This document shows positions 25,947 through 34,996 of a stretch of DNA of 59,204 nt, one piece after another (the stretch's first letter is position 1; the number at the start of each line of letters is the position of its first letter). This DNA comes from Cognatazoarcus sp050305135 (GTDB taxonomy: Bacteria; Pseudomonadota; Gammaproteobacteria; Burkholderiales; Rhodocyclaceae). Location of the stretch: the NCBI GenBank assembly GCA_050305135.1, contig JBNLET010000122.1, forward strand, positions 1-59,204. The letters run 5' to 3'. A program made the position numbers and the translations under genes. The notes beneath the pieces were generated by a model. It saw nothing but the letters and a program-made list of their open reading frames with translations. It made no database searches and was not told where the DNA came from.

Positions 25947-26554
25947 GCTGGATCTTCCTTGCTGTTCCTGGGCCCGCTGGCGCGGGCGTTGAGGCGGGTG
26001 CCGGCGCGGTTCCAGTCGCCCTGGACGATGCTCGGCCAGCCCGCCAGCGCCCGCCCGATCGCTTCGTCGATCAGTTCCTGCTCCTCGCGGCGCGGCGGCT
26101 TGAGCACGAAACCGACGACCTGGTTGCGGTCGCCGGGATGGCCGATGCCGATGCGCAGGCGCCAGTAGTCCTGCGTGCCGAGGTGGGCGGTGATGTCCTT
26201 CAAACCGTTGTGGCCGCCCATGCCGCCGCCGAACTTGAGCCGCAACTGGCCGGGCGGGATGTCGAGTTCGTCATGCACGACCAGGATCTCGGCCGGCTCG
26301 ATGCGGTAGAAGCGGGCCAGCGCGCCGACCGACTGGCCGGAGCGGTTCATGTAGGTCTGCGGCAGCAGCAGCCAGCCGCCGGCCGCCGGCACCTTGGCCA
26401 CCAGGCCGTGGAAGCGCGACTCGGACGCGAAGCCCGCGCCCTGCCCGCCGGCCAGCCGTTCACAAAGCCAAAACCCGGCGTTGTGCCGGGTCTGGGCATA
26501 TTCGGCGCCGGGGTTGCCGAGGCCGACGATCAGTCTGGGCGGGGGACGAGTCAC
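25943..26554 (-). CDS. pth: peptidyl-tRNA hydrolase
   Basis: Pth recycles peptidyl-tRNA released from stalled ribosomes. The 203-residue protein shows the signature GLGNPGAEYAQTRHNAGF with the catalytic His, then PQTYMNRSGQ and HDELDIPPG (catalytic Asp). The start is GTG 26554 without a strong ribosome site, 43 nt after rplY. Confidence 0.97.
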   Translation of the reverse strand: MTRPPPRLIVGLGNPGAEYAQTRHNAGFWLCERLAGGQGAGFASESRFHGLVAKVPAAGGWLLLPQTYMNRSGQSVGALARFYRIEPAEILVVHDELDIPPGQLRLKFGGGMGGHNGLKDITAHLGTQDYWRLRIGIGHPGDRNQVVGFVLKPPRREEQELIDEAIGRALAGWPSIVQGDWNRAGTRLNARASGPRNSKEDPA

Positions 26555-26597
26555 TGCCGGAGCACCGCTTCAAGCCATCGACGCCCGCCCGCGGGGC

Positions 26598-27206
26598 TTA
26601 TTCCGCCTCGCCTTCTTCGGTCTCGTCGACACCTTCGCCGCCACCGGTCTTCAGCACGGTCGCCACGATCGGATCGCCTTCGCCGTGGTGCACGGCCTCG
26701 ACGCCCGCCGGCAGGGCCAGTTCGGAGACGTGCAGCGACTTGGCGCCGGTCAGATCCTTCAGGTCCACCTCGATGTATTCCGGCAGGTCCTGCGGCAGGC
26801 ACTGCACGTCGAGTTCGGCCATCACGTGCGAGACCATGCCGCCCTCGAGCTTGACGCCCGGGCAGATGTCGTCGTTGACGAAGTGCAGCGGCACCTTCAG
26901 GTGGATCTTGTGGGTGGCGTCCACGCGCTGGAAGTCGATGTGCAGCACCTGCGGCTTGTAGGCGTGCCACTGGGTGTCGCGCAGGACTGCGTTGTGCTTG
27001 ACGCCGTCCACGTCGATGGTCAGCACCGAGGCGTGGAACGACTCCTTCTGCAGCATGTGGTAGAGATCGTTGTGGTCGAGCGTGATCGGCGTGGCGTCCG
27101 CGCCGCCGCCGTAGATGATGCCGGGCAGCCTGCCGGCGCGACGCAGGCGGCGGCTCGCACCCGATCCCTGTTCCTCGCGCTTGTTGGCCTTGAATTGGAT
27201 TTGCAT
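26598..27206 (-). CDS. rplY: 50S ribosomal protein L25/general stress protein Ctc
   Basis: A 202-residue long-form L25 (CTC type) that binds 5S rRNA through its N-terminal domain (RREEQGSGASRRLRRAGRLPG-like start) and carries a C-terminal beta domain and an acidic tail (DETEEGEAE). The ATG at 27206 fits the family N-terminus MQIQFKANKREEQGSGA. An in-frame extension back into prs is a chance open frame. It follows prs, as in most proteobacteria. Confidence 0.96.
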   Translation of the reverse strand: MQIQFKANKREEQGSGASRRLRRAGRLPGIIYGGGADATPITLDHNDLYHMLQKESFHASVLTIDVDGVKHNAVLRDTQWHAYKPQVLHIDFQRVDATHKIHLKVPLHFVNDDICPGVKLEGGMVSHVMAELDVQCLPQDLPEYIEVDLKDLTGAKSLHVSELALPAGVEAVHHGEGDPIVATVLKTGGGEGVDETEEGEAE

Positions 27207-27257
27207 GATGACTCCTGGTTGAAGATGCCCCGACCGCGACCAGAGGGGGCGGGAAAG

Positions 27258-27281
27258 GCCCGGTCGCGTTTGCGGCCGGGC
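27258..27281 (-). terminator. hairpin between prs and rplY
   Basis: A 10-bp stem with one U-G pair (27258-27267 with 27272-27281) and a 4-nt loop lies 8 nt after the prs stop. Only a short CUUU follows, so it is a weak terminator, an attenuator or a processing hairpin rather than a full stop. Confidence 0.35.
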
Positions 27282-27289
27282 ACTGAAAA

Positions 27290-28240
27290 TCACTCCATGA
27301 ACAACGAGCTGACCGACTCCTCGTTGCTGATGCGAAGCATCGTGTCGGCCAGCAGCGAGGCCACCGAGATCTGGCGGATGCGGCCACAGGCCCGGGCGTC
27401 CTCGCGCAACGGCAGCGTGTCGGTGACCACCAGTTCGTCCAGCGCCGAATCGGCGATGCGACTGACTGCGGCGCCGGACAGCACCGCGTGGGTGCAGTAG
27501 GACAGCACCCGGCGGGCACCGCTGTCCTTCAGGGCCTGGGCGGCCTTGCACAGCGTGCCGGCGGTATCGACGATGTCGTCCATGATCACGCAGGTACGGT
27601 CCTTGACCTCGCCGATGATGTTCATGACCTCGGACACGTTGGCCTTCGGACGGCGCTTGTCGATGATCGCCAGGTCGCACTCCAGCCGCTTCGCGAAGGC
27701 CCGGGCGCGCACCACGCCGCCGACGTCGGGCGAGACCACCAGCAGATCGTCGTAGTTCTGCTTGTCCAGGTCCGTCAGCAGCACCGGCGCGGCGTAGACG
27801 TTGTCCACCGCGATGTCGAAGAAGCCCTGGATCTGGTCCGCGTGCAGGTCCATCGTCAGCAGGCGTTGAACACCGACCGCCTGCAGCATGTTGGCCACCA
27901 CCTTGGCGGTGATCGGCACGCGCGCCGAGCGCGGCCGGCGATCCTGCCGGGCATAGCCGAAATACGGAATCGCGGCGGTGATCCGGCCGGCCGAGGCGCG
28001 CTTCAACGCGTCGACGAGGATCACCAGCTCCATCAGGTTTTCGTTGGTCGGCGCGCCGGTCGGCTGCAGCACGAAGACGTCCTTGCCGCGCACGTTCTGC
28101 AGCAATTCGACATTGACTTCGCCATCGGAAAAACGGCCGACGGTGGCGGCCCCGAGCGACATGCCGAGCCGCTTCACGACGTCGGCTGCGAGTTTCGGGT
28201 TGGCGTTCCCGGTGAACACCATCAGGTTGCCAGAGGCCAT
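27290..28240 (-). CDS. prs: ribose-phosphate pyrophosphokinase
   Basis: Prs makes PRPP from ribose-5-phosphate and ATP for nucleotide, histidine, tryptophan and NAD synthesis. The 316-residue class I enzyme shows the flexible loop YARQDRRPRSARVPI, the signature DLHADQIQGFFD and the PRPP-binding loop DDIVDTAGT. It starts at ATG 28240, just downstream of the tRNA-Gln gene and its hairpin. Confidence 0.98.
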   Translation of the reverse strand: MASGNLMVFTGNANPKLAADVVKRLGMSLGAATVGRFSDGEVNVELLQNVRGKDVFVLQPTGAPTNENLMELVILVDALKRASAGRITAAIPYFGYARQDRRPRSARVPITAKVVANMLQAVGVQRLLTMDLHADQIQGFFDIAVDNVYAAPVLLTDLDKQNYDDLLVVSPDVGGVVRARAFAKRLECDLAIIDKRRPKANVSEVMNIIGEVKDRTCVIMDDIVDTAGTLCKAAQALKDSGARRVLSYCTHAVLSGAAVSRIADSALDELVVTDTLPLREDARACGRIRQISVASLLADTMLRISNEESVSSLFME

Positions 28241-28287
28241 CGAGATGCTCCGATGCTCAAGGAATACTGCGTGCTTCCAAAACGACT

Positions 28288-28310
28288 CGGGCAGGCCATG
28301 AGCCTGCCCG
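28288..28310 (-). terminator. hairpin between tRNA-Gln and prs
   Basis: A perfect 9-bp GC-rich stem (28288-28296 with 28302-28310) and a 5-nt loop lie 9 nt after the tRNA 3' end. On the minus strand it is followed, 5 nt later, by GTTTTGG, so it is a weak intrinsic terminator or a processing signal. Confidence 0.45.
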
Positions 28311-28318
28311 ATGAATTT

Positions 28319-28395
28319 TGGCTGGGGAGGAAGGATTCGAACCCTCGAATGCCGGAATCAAAATCCGGTGCCTTAACCGACTTGGCGACTCCCCA
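28319..28395 (-). tRNA. tRNA-Gln (anticodon UUG)
   Basis: The minus strand folds into a 77-nt cloverleaf. The acceptor stem is TGGGGAG paired with CTCCCCA, the discriminator is G73, and CCA is encoded. The anticodon arm CCGGATTTTGATTCCGG presents TTG, and the T arm contains GGTTCGAATCC. It lies between ispE and prs, a conserved arrangement in betaproteobacteria. Confidence 0.97.
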
Positions 28396-28403
28396 GTAAC
28401 AAC

Positions 28404-29249
28404 TCAGTCGCGCACCCAGTCCCGCAGCGGGTGACGGGCGAGCGACGAAACGCTCCTTGCCTGCCACTCTGCCGGACACAGGTCCGCAATCCGCAGCGCT
28501 TCGCCCTCACTCCGGCACTGCGCGAAAACGCAGGCCCCCGATCCGGTCATCCGCGCCGGCCCGAACTGCTCCAGCCAGCGGATGGCGCGATCGACTTCCG
28601 GGTAGCGAAGCCTGACCACCGCCTCCAGATCGTTGCGAGTGGTGCTCGCTGCGAAGTCCGCCATTCTGATTGCCGCAGTGCCCCTCGTCAACTCGACCGC
28701 GGAAAAAATTTCGCCGGTCGGCACGTGCACCTGTGGCGCCAGCACAACATAGTGGGCCGACGGCAGTTCGATTGCGCGGATCCGCTCGCCGACGCCCTCG
28801 ACGAAGCCGTCCGCGCCGAACAAGAAGAACGGCACGTCCGCTCCGAGCAACAGCCCCAGCCGCATCAGGCGGGGCCGCTCGAATCCGAGCTGCCAGAGCC
28901 GGTTCAGCGCCAACAGCACCGTCGCCGCATCGCTGCTGCCGCCCCCCAGGCCGCCTCCCATCGGCAATCGCTTCTCGATCGCCAGGTCGACGCCGAAGGA
29001 GGTGCCGCTCTCCGCCTGCAGCAGGCTCGCCGCGCGCACCGTCAGGTCGGCTGCGGCCGGCACGCCGGGCACCTCGTTGCAGCGCCGGATCTCGCCGTCC
29101 TCGCGCAGGCGCAGCGTGACGATGTCGCACCAGTCGATCAGGCGAAACACCGACTGCAGCAGGTGGTAGCCGTCCGGCCGCCGGCCGGTGACGTGCAGGA
29201 ACAGGTTGAGCTTGGCCGGCGCCGGGCAGCGCAGCTCCTGCGCGCTCAC
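28404..29249 (-). CDS. ispE: 4-diphosphocytidyl-2-C-methyl-D-erythritol kinase
   Basis: IspE phosphorylates CDP-methylerythritol in the MEP isoprenoid pathway. It is a GHMP kinase: PAPAKLNLFLHVTGRRPDGYH at the N-terminus and the ATP loop LPMGGGLGGGSSDAA. From GTG 29249 the protein is 281 residues, overlapping the lolB stop by GTGA. The lolB-ispE-tRNA-Gln-prs order is standard. Confidence 0.96.
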   Translation of the reverse strand: MSAQELRCPAPAKLNLFLHVTGRRPDGYHLLQSVFRLIDWCDIVTLRLREDGEIRRCNEVPGVPAAADLTVRAASLLQAESGTSFGVDLAIEKRLPMGGGLGGGSSDAATVLLALNRLWQLGFERPRLMRLGLLLGADVPFFLFGADGFVEGVGERIRAIELPSAHYVVLAPQVHVPTGEIFSAVELTRGTAAIRMADFAASTTRNDLEAVVRLRYPEVDRAIRWLEQFGPARMTGSGACVFAQCRSEGEALRIADLCPAEWQARSVSSLARHPLRDWVRD

Positions 29250-29815
29250 TGTCCGCTCCACCGGTCCACCAGCAGCGTCAGCTGCAGCTCGCCCCAGCGG
29301 GCCTGCAATCGCCTGACCGCGGCCTGCGGCGTCTCGTCCGCGTAGGCGAAGTACTCGACCACCCAGCCCTGCTCGGAAATCAGCGCCGGCCTGCCCAGCG
29401 GGTCGCGGCGCAGCACCCGCGCCTGACTGCCCGCTGCGGCTTGCACCCAGTCGCGCAAGCGGGATACCGGCACCTCGAACCCCAGCAGCTGCCGCGCCAG
29501 TTCGTCGAGCGAAGCGGCCTGCCGCCGATCGCCGTCCGGCAGCCGCATGCTGGCCTGGCCGGGGCGGCTCTCGAGGCGTCCCATCACCTGCCCGGTGGGG
29601 GCCAGGAAGTCGATTACGTCGGAATCCGGCCGGTGCCGCCAATACAGTGACGCTGCGGTGCCGCGCTCGCCGTCCCGCACCGAAACGCGCCCTTCCAGCT
29701 CGAAACTGGCGACGACCGAACGTTCCACCGCCGCGACCGGCTGCGCGGGCCGGCTGGCACATCCCGCCGCGCCGGCCAGCGCGACGGCCAGCAGGCCGTT
29801 GAAAAGGCGGCGCAT
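29246..29815 (-). CDS. lolB: outer-membrane lipoprotein LolB
   Basis: LolB receives lipoproteins from LolA and inserts them into the outer membrane. The 189-residue protein has a lipoprotein signal with lipobox LAGAAGC (Cys19) and a LolB beta-barrel body ending RRLQARWGELQLTLLVDRW. The ATG at 29815 overlaps the TPR gene stop (ATGA); a TTG one codon upstream is not needed. Confidence 0.93.
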   Translation of the reverse strand: MRRLFNGLLAVALAGAAGCASRPAQPVAAVERSVVASFELEGRVSVRDGERGTAASLYWRHRPDSDVIDFLAPTGQVMGRLESRPGQASMRLPDGDRRQAASLDELARQLLGFEVPVSRLRDWVQAAAGSQARVLRRDPLGRPALISEQGWVVEYFAYADETPQAAVRRLQARWGELQLTLLVDRWSGQ

Positions 29816-31515
29816 CAATGGGCGTGGCGGTCGATGACTTCCTGCAGTTCCTTGCTGTCCGGATGCCGCTCGGACGCCTCGTGCCAGACCTGCCGCGCCT
29901 CATCGCGCCGGTCCATCGCCCACAGCACCTCGCCGACGTGGGCGGCGATCTCCGGATCGCTGCGCTGGTCGTAGGCCCGCTTCAGCAGTTCGAGCGCCCG
30001 GTCGTTCTCGCCTTTGCGGAAATGGACCCAGCCCAGGCTGTCCATGATGAACGGATCCTCGGGCGCCAGCTCGCTGGCCCGCTTGATCAGCGTGTAAGCC
30101 TCGTCGAGCCGCACGCCGCGGTCGGCGAACGAATAGCCCAAGGCGTTGAGCGCATGGGCGTTGTCCGGGTTGACGTCGAGCAATCTGCGCAGGCGTCCTT
30201 CCATCACGTCGGTCCGGCCCAGCCGCTCGGCCAGCAGTGCGGTCTCGTACAGCAGATCGGGATCCGACTCGCGCCGCGTCAGTTCGGCCTCGAGCAGGTC
30301 GTAGGCTTCCTGGTAGCGGCCGGCATCGCGCAACACCTGGGCTTCGGCGACCCGGGCGCGGCGCAGCACGGCCTCGTCGCCCTCGATCGAACGCAGCGTC
30401 TGGCGCGCCAGTTCCACTTCGCCCCGCTTCGACTGCAGGCGCGACATCAGGAACTGCGCCTGGATCCGCTCGTCGCCTTCCTCGACCGCCCGGTAATACT
30501 GCTCCGCCAGGCTGTCGTTGCCTCTTGCGGCGGCGACCTGACCGAGCAGCAGCCTGACGCGGTCGCCGTCGTCCGGGGTGGCCCGCATCAGTTCGTGCAG
30601 ACGGCGTTCGGCCGCCGGCCAGTCCTCGATCTGCATCGACAGCAGTGCCGACGAATTGAGCGCATCGGCATCTTCCGGCACCGTCTCGAGCAGCTTGTCG
30701 AAGGCGTCGCGCGCCTCGCGGTACTCCTTGGCGGCGGCCAGCGAACGCGCCAGTACCAGTTGCGCCTGGCGGCTGTCGGGATGGCGTCCGGTGTACTCCC
30801 TCAACACCGAGAGCGCCTGTTCGGGATGCTCGTGCTGCAGCAGCTGCGCCTTCATCAGCACCGCCGGTTCCCAGTCGGGCCGGCGCTCCAGCGCGCCGTC
30901 CAGGTTGGTCAGCGCGCCCTCGGGGTCGTCGGCGTTGAACGCCGCATGGGCCCGCGCGAAATATGCCTCGCCGTACTCCAGGTAGGGCTCCGTGACGCGG
31001 TCGATCACGGCCCGCGCCGCCGCTTTGTCGGCGACCCGGGTCATCGCGCCGTTCAGTCCCAGCAGGTGCTGCGGCAGCCGCACGCCGGCCCCGGCCAGTG
31101 CCTTGGCGAGATGCGCCTCGAGTTCGTCGATGCGGGCGCCGGTGCGCATCAGCACGCCGGACAACACCCTCTGCGCCTCTTCGGAATCCGGCTCGAGTTC
31201 GCTCCACAGCCGCGCCGCCTCGGTGGCCGCGTCCATGTCGCGGGCGAACAGCGCGATCTCGGCGGCCCGCTTGGCGATGCGCGGGTCGCGCGTCTCGCGT
31301 GCCAGCTCCAGGTAGGCCCGCACCGAAATATCGAGCCGGCCGCGCGCGCCGGCGATTTCGGCGAGCAGGAACTGGTACATGATCTTGCCCGTCAGGCCGC
31401 TCTGCTCGGCGGCCGGCTGGCTCTTCGCCGGCGGGGTCTCGGCGAATGCCGGACCGATCAGGTAGCTGCCGGCGAAAAGGCCGGCGATGGCAAGGAAGCG
31501 GCGGACAGGCTGCAT
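29815..31515 (-). CDS. exported tetratricopeptide repeat protein
   Basis: A 566-residue protein with a signal peptide (about 1-25, ending GPAFA) and about a dozen TPR-like helical pairs, for example HALNALGYSFADRGVRLDEA and DPFIMDSLGWVHFRKGENDR. It is predicted periplasmic or outer-membrane associated. It immediately precedes lolB with a 4-nt overlap, as in many betaproteobacteria; a role in envelope assembly is inferred only from that. No lipobox is present. Confidence 0.88.
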   Translation of the reverse strand: MQPVRRFLAIAGLFAGSYLIGPAFAETPPAKSQPAAEQSGLTGKIMYQFLLAEIAGARGRLDISVRAYLELARETRDPRIAKRAAEIALFARDMDAATEAARLWSELEPDSEEAQRVLSGVLMRTGARIDELEAHLAKALAGAGVRLPQHLLGLNGAMTRVADKAAARAVIDRVTEPYLEYGEAYFARAHAAFNADDPEGALTNLDGALERRPDWEPAVLMKAQLLQHEHPEQALSVLREYTGRHPDSRQAQLVLARSLAAAKEYREARDAFDKLLETVPEDADALNSSALLSMQIEDWPAAERRLHELMRATPDDGDRVRLLLGQVAAARGNDSLAEQYYRAVEEGDERIQAQFLMSRLQSKRGEVELARQTLRSIEGDEAVLRRARVAEAQVLRDAGRYQEAYDLLEAELTRRESDPDLLYETALLAERLGRTDVMEGRLRRLLDVNPDNAHALNALGYSFADRGVRLDEAYTLIKRASELAPEDPFIMDSLGWVHFRKGENDRALELLKRAYDQRSDPEIAAHVGEVLWAMDRRDEARQVWHEASERHPDSKELQEVIDRHAH

Positions 31516-31705
31516 CAGGAATCCCGAACTGGATGGGCGCCGGTTCGCTGGCTGGGCTGCGGCGCCGAAGAATACCTACGACGTCGATTGGAACGCCGCA
31601 ATAGAATATGGTTCGGCCGCATCCGGGTGCCTCGGCGGCGGAACTGCACGCGAACGATCTTAGGTACTTTCCCGAAGCTGGGCAAGCAAGCCCACCGCAC
31701 ACACC

Positions 31706-32521
31706 ATGCCTGAACTCCCCGAGGTGGAAACGACGCGCCGAGGCATCGAGCCCCATCTGCGCGGACGCCGCATCAGCGCCGTCACGATCCGCGAAGCACG
31801 GCTCAGGCAGCCGGTGCCCGCCGACCTCGCGGACCGCCTGGACGGGACCCGGCTGCTGGCGGTGGAACGGCGCGCCAAGTACCTGCGCTTCGTGCTCGAT
31901 CGAGGCGGCCTGCTGGTCCATCTCGGCATGTCCGGCAGCCTGCGCATCGTCACGTCCGACGAGCCGGCCGGCCGGCACGACCATGTGGACATCCATTTCG
32001 GCGATCGGCTGCTGCGCTACCGCGACCCGCGGCGCTTCGGCAGCATCCAGTGGTTCGACCCGGCCCACGGCGAACCGGCGGCACTGGCGCGGCTCGGCAT
32101 CGAACCGCTCGGACCGTCCTTCGACGGCATCTGGCTGTTCGACGCCTCGCGCGGCGTACGGACCGCCATCAAGCTGTTCATCATGGACAGCCATCGGCTG
32201 GTCGGCATCGGCAACATCTATGCCTCGGAGGGTCTCTACCGGGCCGGCATCGACCCCCGCGCGCCGGCCGGGCGCCTCGGCCGCCCGCGCTGCGCGCGGC
32301 TTGCCGGCGCACTGCGCGAGGTGCTCGAAGACGCGGTGGCGGCAGGCGGCAGCACGCTGCGCGACTTCACCGGCGGCGACGGCCGCCCCGGCTATTTCCA
32401 GCACAGCCACCAGGTCTACGACCGCGCCGGCCTGCCCTGTCCGGCCTGCGGCAGCCCGCTCCGACGAATCGTGCTCGGCCAGCGTTCGACCTTCTTCTGC
32501 CCCCGCTGCCAGCGGCGCTGA
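31706..32521 (+). CDS. mutM: formamidopyrimidine-DNA glycosylase
   Basis: MutM/Fpg excises 8-oxoguanine and other oxidised purines and cleaves the resulting AP site. The mature N-terminus PELPEVETTRRG supplies catalytic Pro2 and Glu3, the H2TH region contains VGIGNIYASEGLYRAGI, and the C-terminal zinc finger is CPACGSPL...FFCPRCQRR. Length of 271 residues is normal. It is divergent from the TPR-lolB-ispE operon across a 190-nt gap in which I see no clear site. Confidence 0.97.
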   Translation: MPELPEVETTRRGIEPHLRGRRISAVTIREARLRQPVPADLADRLDGTRLLAVERRAKYLRFVLDRGGLLVHLGMSGSLRIVTSDEPAGRHDHVDIHFGDRLLRYRDPRRFGSIQWFDPAHGEPAALARLGIEPLGPSFDGIWLFDASRGVRTAIKLFIMDSHRLVGIGNIYASEGLYRAGIDPRAPAGRLGRPRCARLAGALREVLEDAVAAGGSTLRDFTGGDGRPGYFQHSHQVYDRAGLPCPACGSPLRRIVLGQRSTFFCPRCQRR

Positions 32522-32699
32522 ACCGGTGCGCGACCGGCACGCCGCACCCGCTCGTCGGCCATAGCCACCTTCGAGCGCCCAGGCTTAAGAATCTACGCGG
32601 CATTGCCGACAATGTCGCTATGCTGCGAAAGCAGCAGCCGGGCCGGGTGCCCGGCCATTGTCTGCGGCAAAAAACATTCGAGACAGTACGGGACCGTCC

Positions 32700-34664
32700 A
32701 TGAGCCTGATCGATCGCTTCTCCGCCTACAGCGAATGGCGCAACCGCGCCGCCGCCACGGTTGACAACCTGCGCCAGTGGCTCGACCACAACCGCCTGGG
32801 CGACGCCCAGGGCGAGCTGCGGCTCAAGTACGCGCTCGACCGCCTGCGCGAAGACCAGCTGACGGTCGCCTTCGTCGCCGAATTCTCCCGCGGCAAGTCG
32901 GAGCTCATCAACGCGATCTTCTTCGGCGACTACGGCGACCGGATCCTGCCGTCCAGCGCCGGCCGCACCACGATGTGCCCGACCGAGCTGCAATGGTCGC
33001 CCGGCGACACGCCCAGCATCAGCCTGCTGCCGATCGAATCGCGCGCCAACCACGCGACGGTGGCCGAACTGAAGCGCTTCGACGACGAGTGGCGGACGCT
33101 GCCGCTCGATTCCAATTCGACCAGCAGCCTGCAAGGCGCGCTGGCGCGCGTCGGCGAGACCAAGTGGGTGTCGCAGGCCGAGGCCGAGGAGCTCGGCTTC
33201 ACGGTGGATCCCGCCGGCGAGCGCGGGCTGAAGCCGGGCGCCGACAGCATGGTCGAGATCCCGAGCTGGCGCCACGCCGTCATCCGCTTTCCGCATCCGC
33301 TGCTGGAAAAGGGCCTGGTAGTGCTGGACACGCCGGGCCTCAACGCCATCGGCGCCGAACCCGAGCTGACGCTGTCGCTGCTGCCCAACGCCCACGCGGT
33401 CTTGTTCGTGCTGGCCGCCGATACCGGCGTGACCCAGTCGGATCTCGCAGTGTGGCGCGAGTACGTCGATGCCGGGCGGGGATCGCGGCGCGGCCGGCTG
33501 GTGGCACTGAACAAGATCGACGGGCTGTGGGACGGCCTGCGCGACGACGCCCGCATCGAACACGAGATCGACAAGCAGGTCGGCAGCGTGGCCCGTGCGC
33601 TGGACATCCCGGCCAAGCAGGTGTTTCCGATTTCCGCGCAGAAGGCGCTGGTATCGCGCATCAACGGCGACTCCGCGCTGTTCGAGCGCAGCCGGCTCGG
33701 CGCGCTCGAAACCGCGCTGGTGGAGGATCTGCTGCCCACCAAGCAGGAAATCGTGCGCGACGGCACGCTGGGCGAGGCCGACGATCTGGTACAGCACACG
33801 CGCGAACTGCTCAACGCCCGCCTGACCGGCATCCGCGAGCAGTTGCACGAACTGACCGAACTGCGCGGCAAGAACCAGAGCGTCATCGAATACATGATGC
33901 GCAAGGTCAAGAGCGAGAAGGAGGAATTCGAGCAGGGACTGCAGAAGTACTACGCGGTACGCAGCGTGTTCTCCAACCTGACCAACAATCTGCTCGCGCA
34001 TCTCGGGCTCGATGCCTTGCGCGACGAGACCCGCAAGACCCGCGAAGCGATGCTGGAATCGTCCTTCTCGCGCGGACTGCAGGGCGCGATGCGCGATTTC
34101 TTCAACAACATCCGTTCCAACCTGCAGCGCTCCAGCGGCGAGATCAGCGAGATCACGAAGATGCTGGACGCGATGTACAAGCGCTTCAGCGTCGAGCACG
34201 GGCTCAAGCTGAGTTCGCCCAGCAGCTTCTCGACGCTGCGCTACCAGAAGGAAATCGACCGCCTCGAGCAGGCTTTCAACAACCAGTTCAACACCGTGCT
34301 GGCGATCGTCACAACCGAGAAGCACACGATGACGCAGAAGTTCTTCGAGACCATCGCGGTACAGGCGCGCAAGACCTTCGAAGTGGCCAACCGCGACGTC
34401 GAGAACTGGCTGCGCGCGGTGATGTCGCCGCTCGAGACGCAGGTGCGCGAATACCAGCTGCAACTGAAGCGCCGCCTCGACAGCGTCAAGCGCATCCACC
34501 AGGCGACCGACACGCTGGAAGACCGAATCGTCGAACTGCAGCAGTCCGAACAGGCGGTGCTGCAACAGATCGACGAACTGAACGGGCTGTCCAACGCGAT
34601 CCACTGCGAGTTCGGCATCGACCTGCTGGCCGACGAAGTGGAACAAGGCGTCAAGGCCGCCTGA
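32700..34664 (+). CDS. bacterial dynamin-like GTPase
   Basis: A 654-residue dynamin-superfamily protein. The GTPase domain has G1 AEFSRGKSELINA (61-72), G2 in the SAGRTTMCPTE region, G3 VLDTPGLNA and G4 ALNKIDG. The C-terminal half (about 370-640) is a long predicted helical/coiled-coil stalk containing KRRLDSVKRIHQATDTLED. Bacterial dynamins act on membranes in fission, repair or phage tolerance; two-protein systems are common but here there is a single gene. The ATG at 32700 is chosen; an upstream in-frame start at 32658 lacks support. Confidence 0.85.
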   Translation: MSLIDRFSAYSEWRNRAAATVDNLRQWLDHNRLGDAQGELRLKYALDRLREDQLTVAFVAEFSRGKSELINAIFFGDYGDRILPSSAGRTTMCPTELQWSPGDTPSISLLPIESRANHATVAELKRFDDEWRTLPLDSNSTSSLQGALARVGETKWVSQAEAEELGFTVDPAGERGLKPGADSMVEIPSWRHAVIRFPHPLLEKGLVVLDTPGLNAIGAEPELTLSLLPNAHAVLFVLAADTGVTQSDLAVWREYVDAGRGSRRGRLVALNKIDGLWDGLRDDARIEHEIDKQVGSVARALDIPAKQVFPISAQKALVSRINGDSALFERSRLGALETALVEDLLPTKQEIVRDGTLGEADDLVQHTRELLNARLTGIREQLHELTELRGKNQSVIEYMMRKVKSEKEEFEQGLQKYYAVRSVFSNLTNNLLAHLGLDALRDETRKTREAMLESSFSRGLQGAMRDFFNNIRSNLQRSSGEISEITKMLDAMYKRFSVEHGLKLSSPSSFSTLRYQKEIDRLEQAFNNQFNTVLAIVTTEKHTMTQKFFETIAVQARKTFEVANRDVENWLRAVMSPLETQVREYQLQLKRRLDSVKRIHQATDTLEDRIVELQQSEQAVLQQIDELNGLSNAIHCEFGIDLLADEVEQGVKAA

Positions 34665-34679
34665 GTCGCCCCCGCAAAG

Positions 34680-34709
34680 AAAAAACCCCGCCGGCGGCGG
34701 GGCTTTTTT
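34680..34709. terminator. bidirectional terminator between dynamin and ferredoxin genes
   Basis: A 7-bp GC stem (CCCCGCC / GGCGGGG) with a 3-nt loop is flanked by A6 on the left and T6 on the right. It can terminate both the plus-strand dynamin gene and the minus-strand ferredoxin gene. Confidence 0.93.
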
Positions 34710-34728
34710 CTTTTCCGGCGACGGCCGC

Positions 34729-34983
34729 TCAGCTCTTGCCGGCGGTCAGGCGCAGGAACTTCTCCATCAGCTGGTCCTGCGTCTCCTGGCGGTCGGGATT
34801 CAGCGGGATACAGTCCACCGGGCATACCTGCTGGCACTGCGGCTCGTCGAAATGACCCACGCACTCGGTGCACTTGTCCGGGTCGATCTCGTAGATCTCC
34901 TCGCCCTGGTAGATCGCTCCGTTCGGGCACTCCGGCTCGCACACGTCGCAGTTGATACATTCGTCGGTAATCATCAGAGCCAT
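34729..34983 (-). CDS. YfhL-type 2[4Fe-4S] ferredoxin
   Basis: An 84-residue ferredoxin with two cluster motifs: Cys9-x2-Cys12-x2-Cys15-x3-Cys19 and the widened Cys38-x2-Cys41-x8-Cys50-x3-Cys54 typical of YfhL/Allochromatium-type ferredoxins, with a C-terminal helix. It follows coaD on the same strand by 13 nt, a common betaproteobacterial arrangement. Confidence 0.95.
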   Translation of the reverse strand: MALMITDECINCDVCEPECPNGAIYQGEEIYEIDPDKCTECVGHFDEPQCQQVCPVDCIPLNPDRQETQDQLMEKFLRLTAGKS

Positions 34984-34996
34984 TGCTTGGTCCTCT

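Noticed and set aside
29900..32410. A minus-strand open frame of 836 codons across the TPR gene and mutM
   Set aside because: It is out of frame with the TPR protein and antisense to mutM; sequence is Arg/Ala/Gly noise.
32367..34646. A minus-strand open frame of 759 codons opposite the dynamin gene
   Set aside because: Composition is that of a shadow frame, with no motif, while the plus strand has all GTPase motifs.
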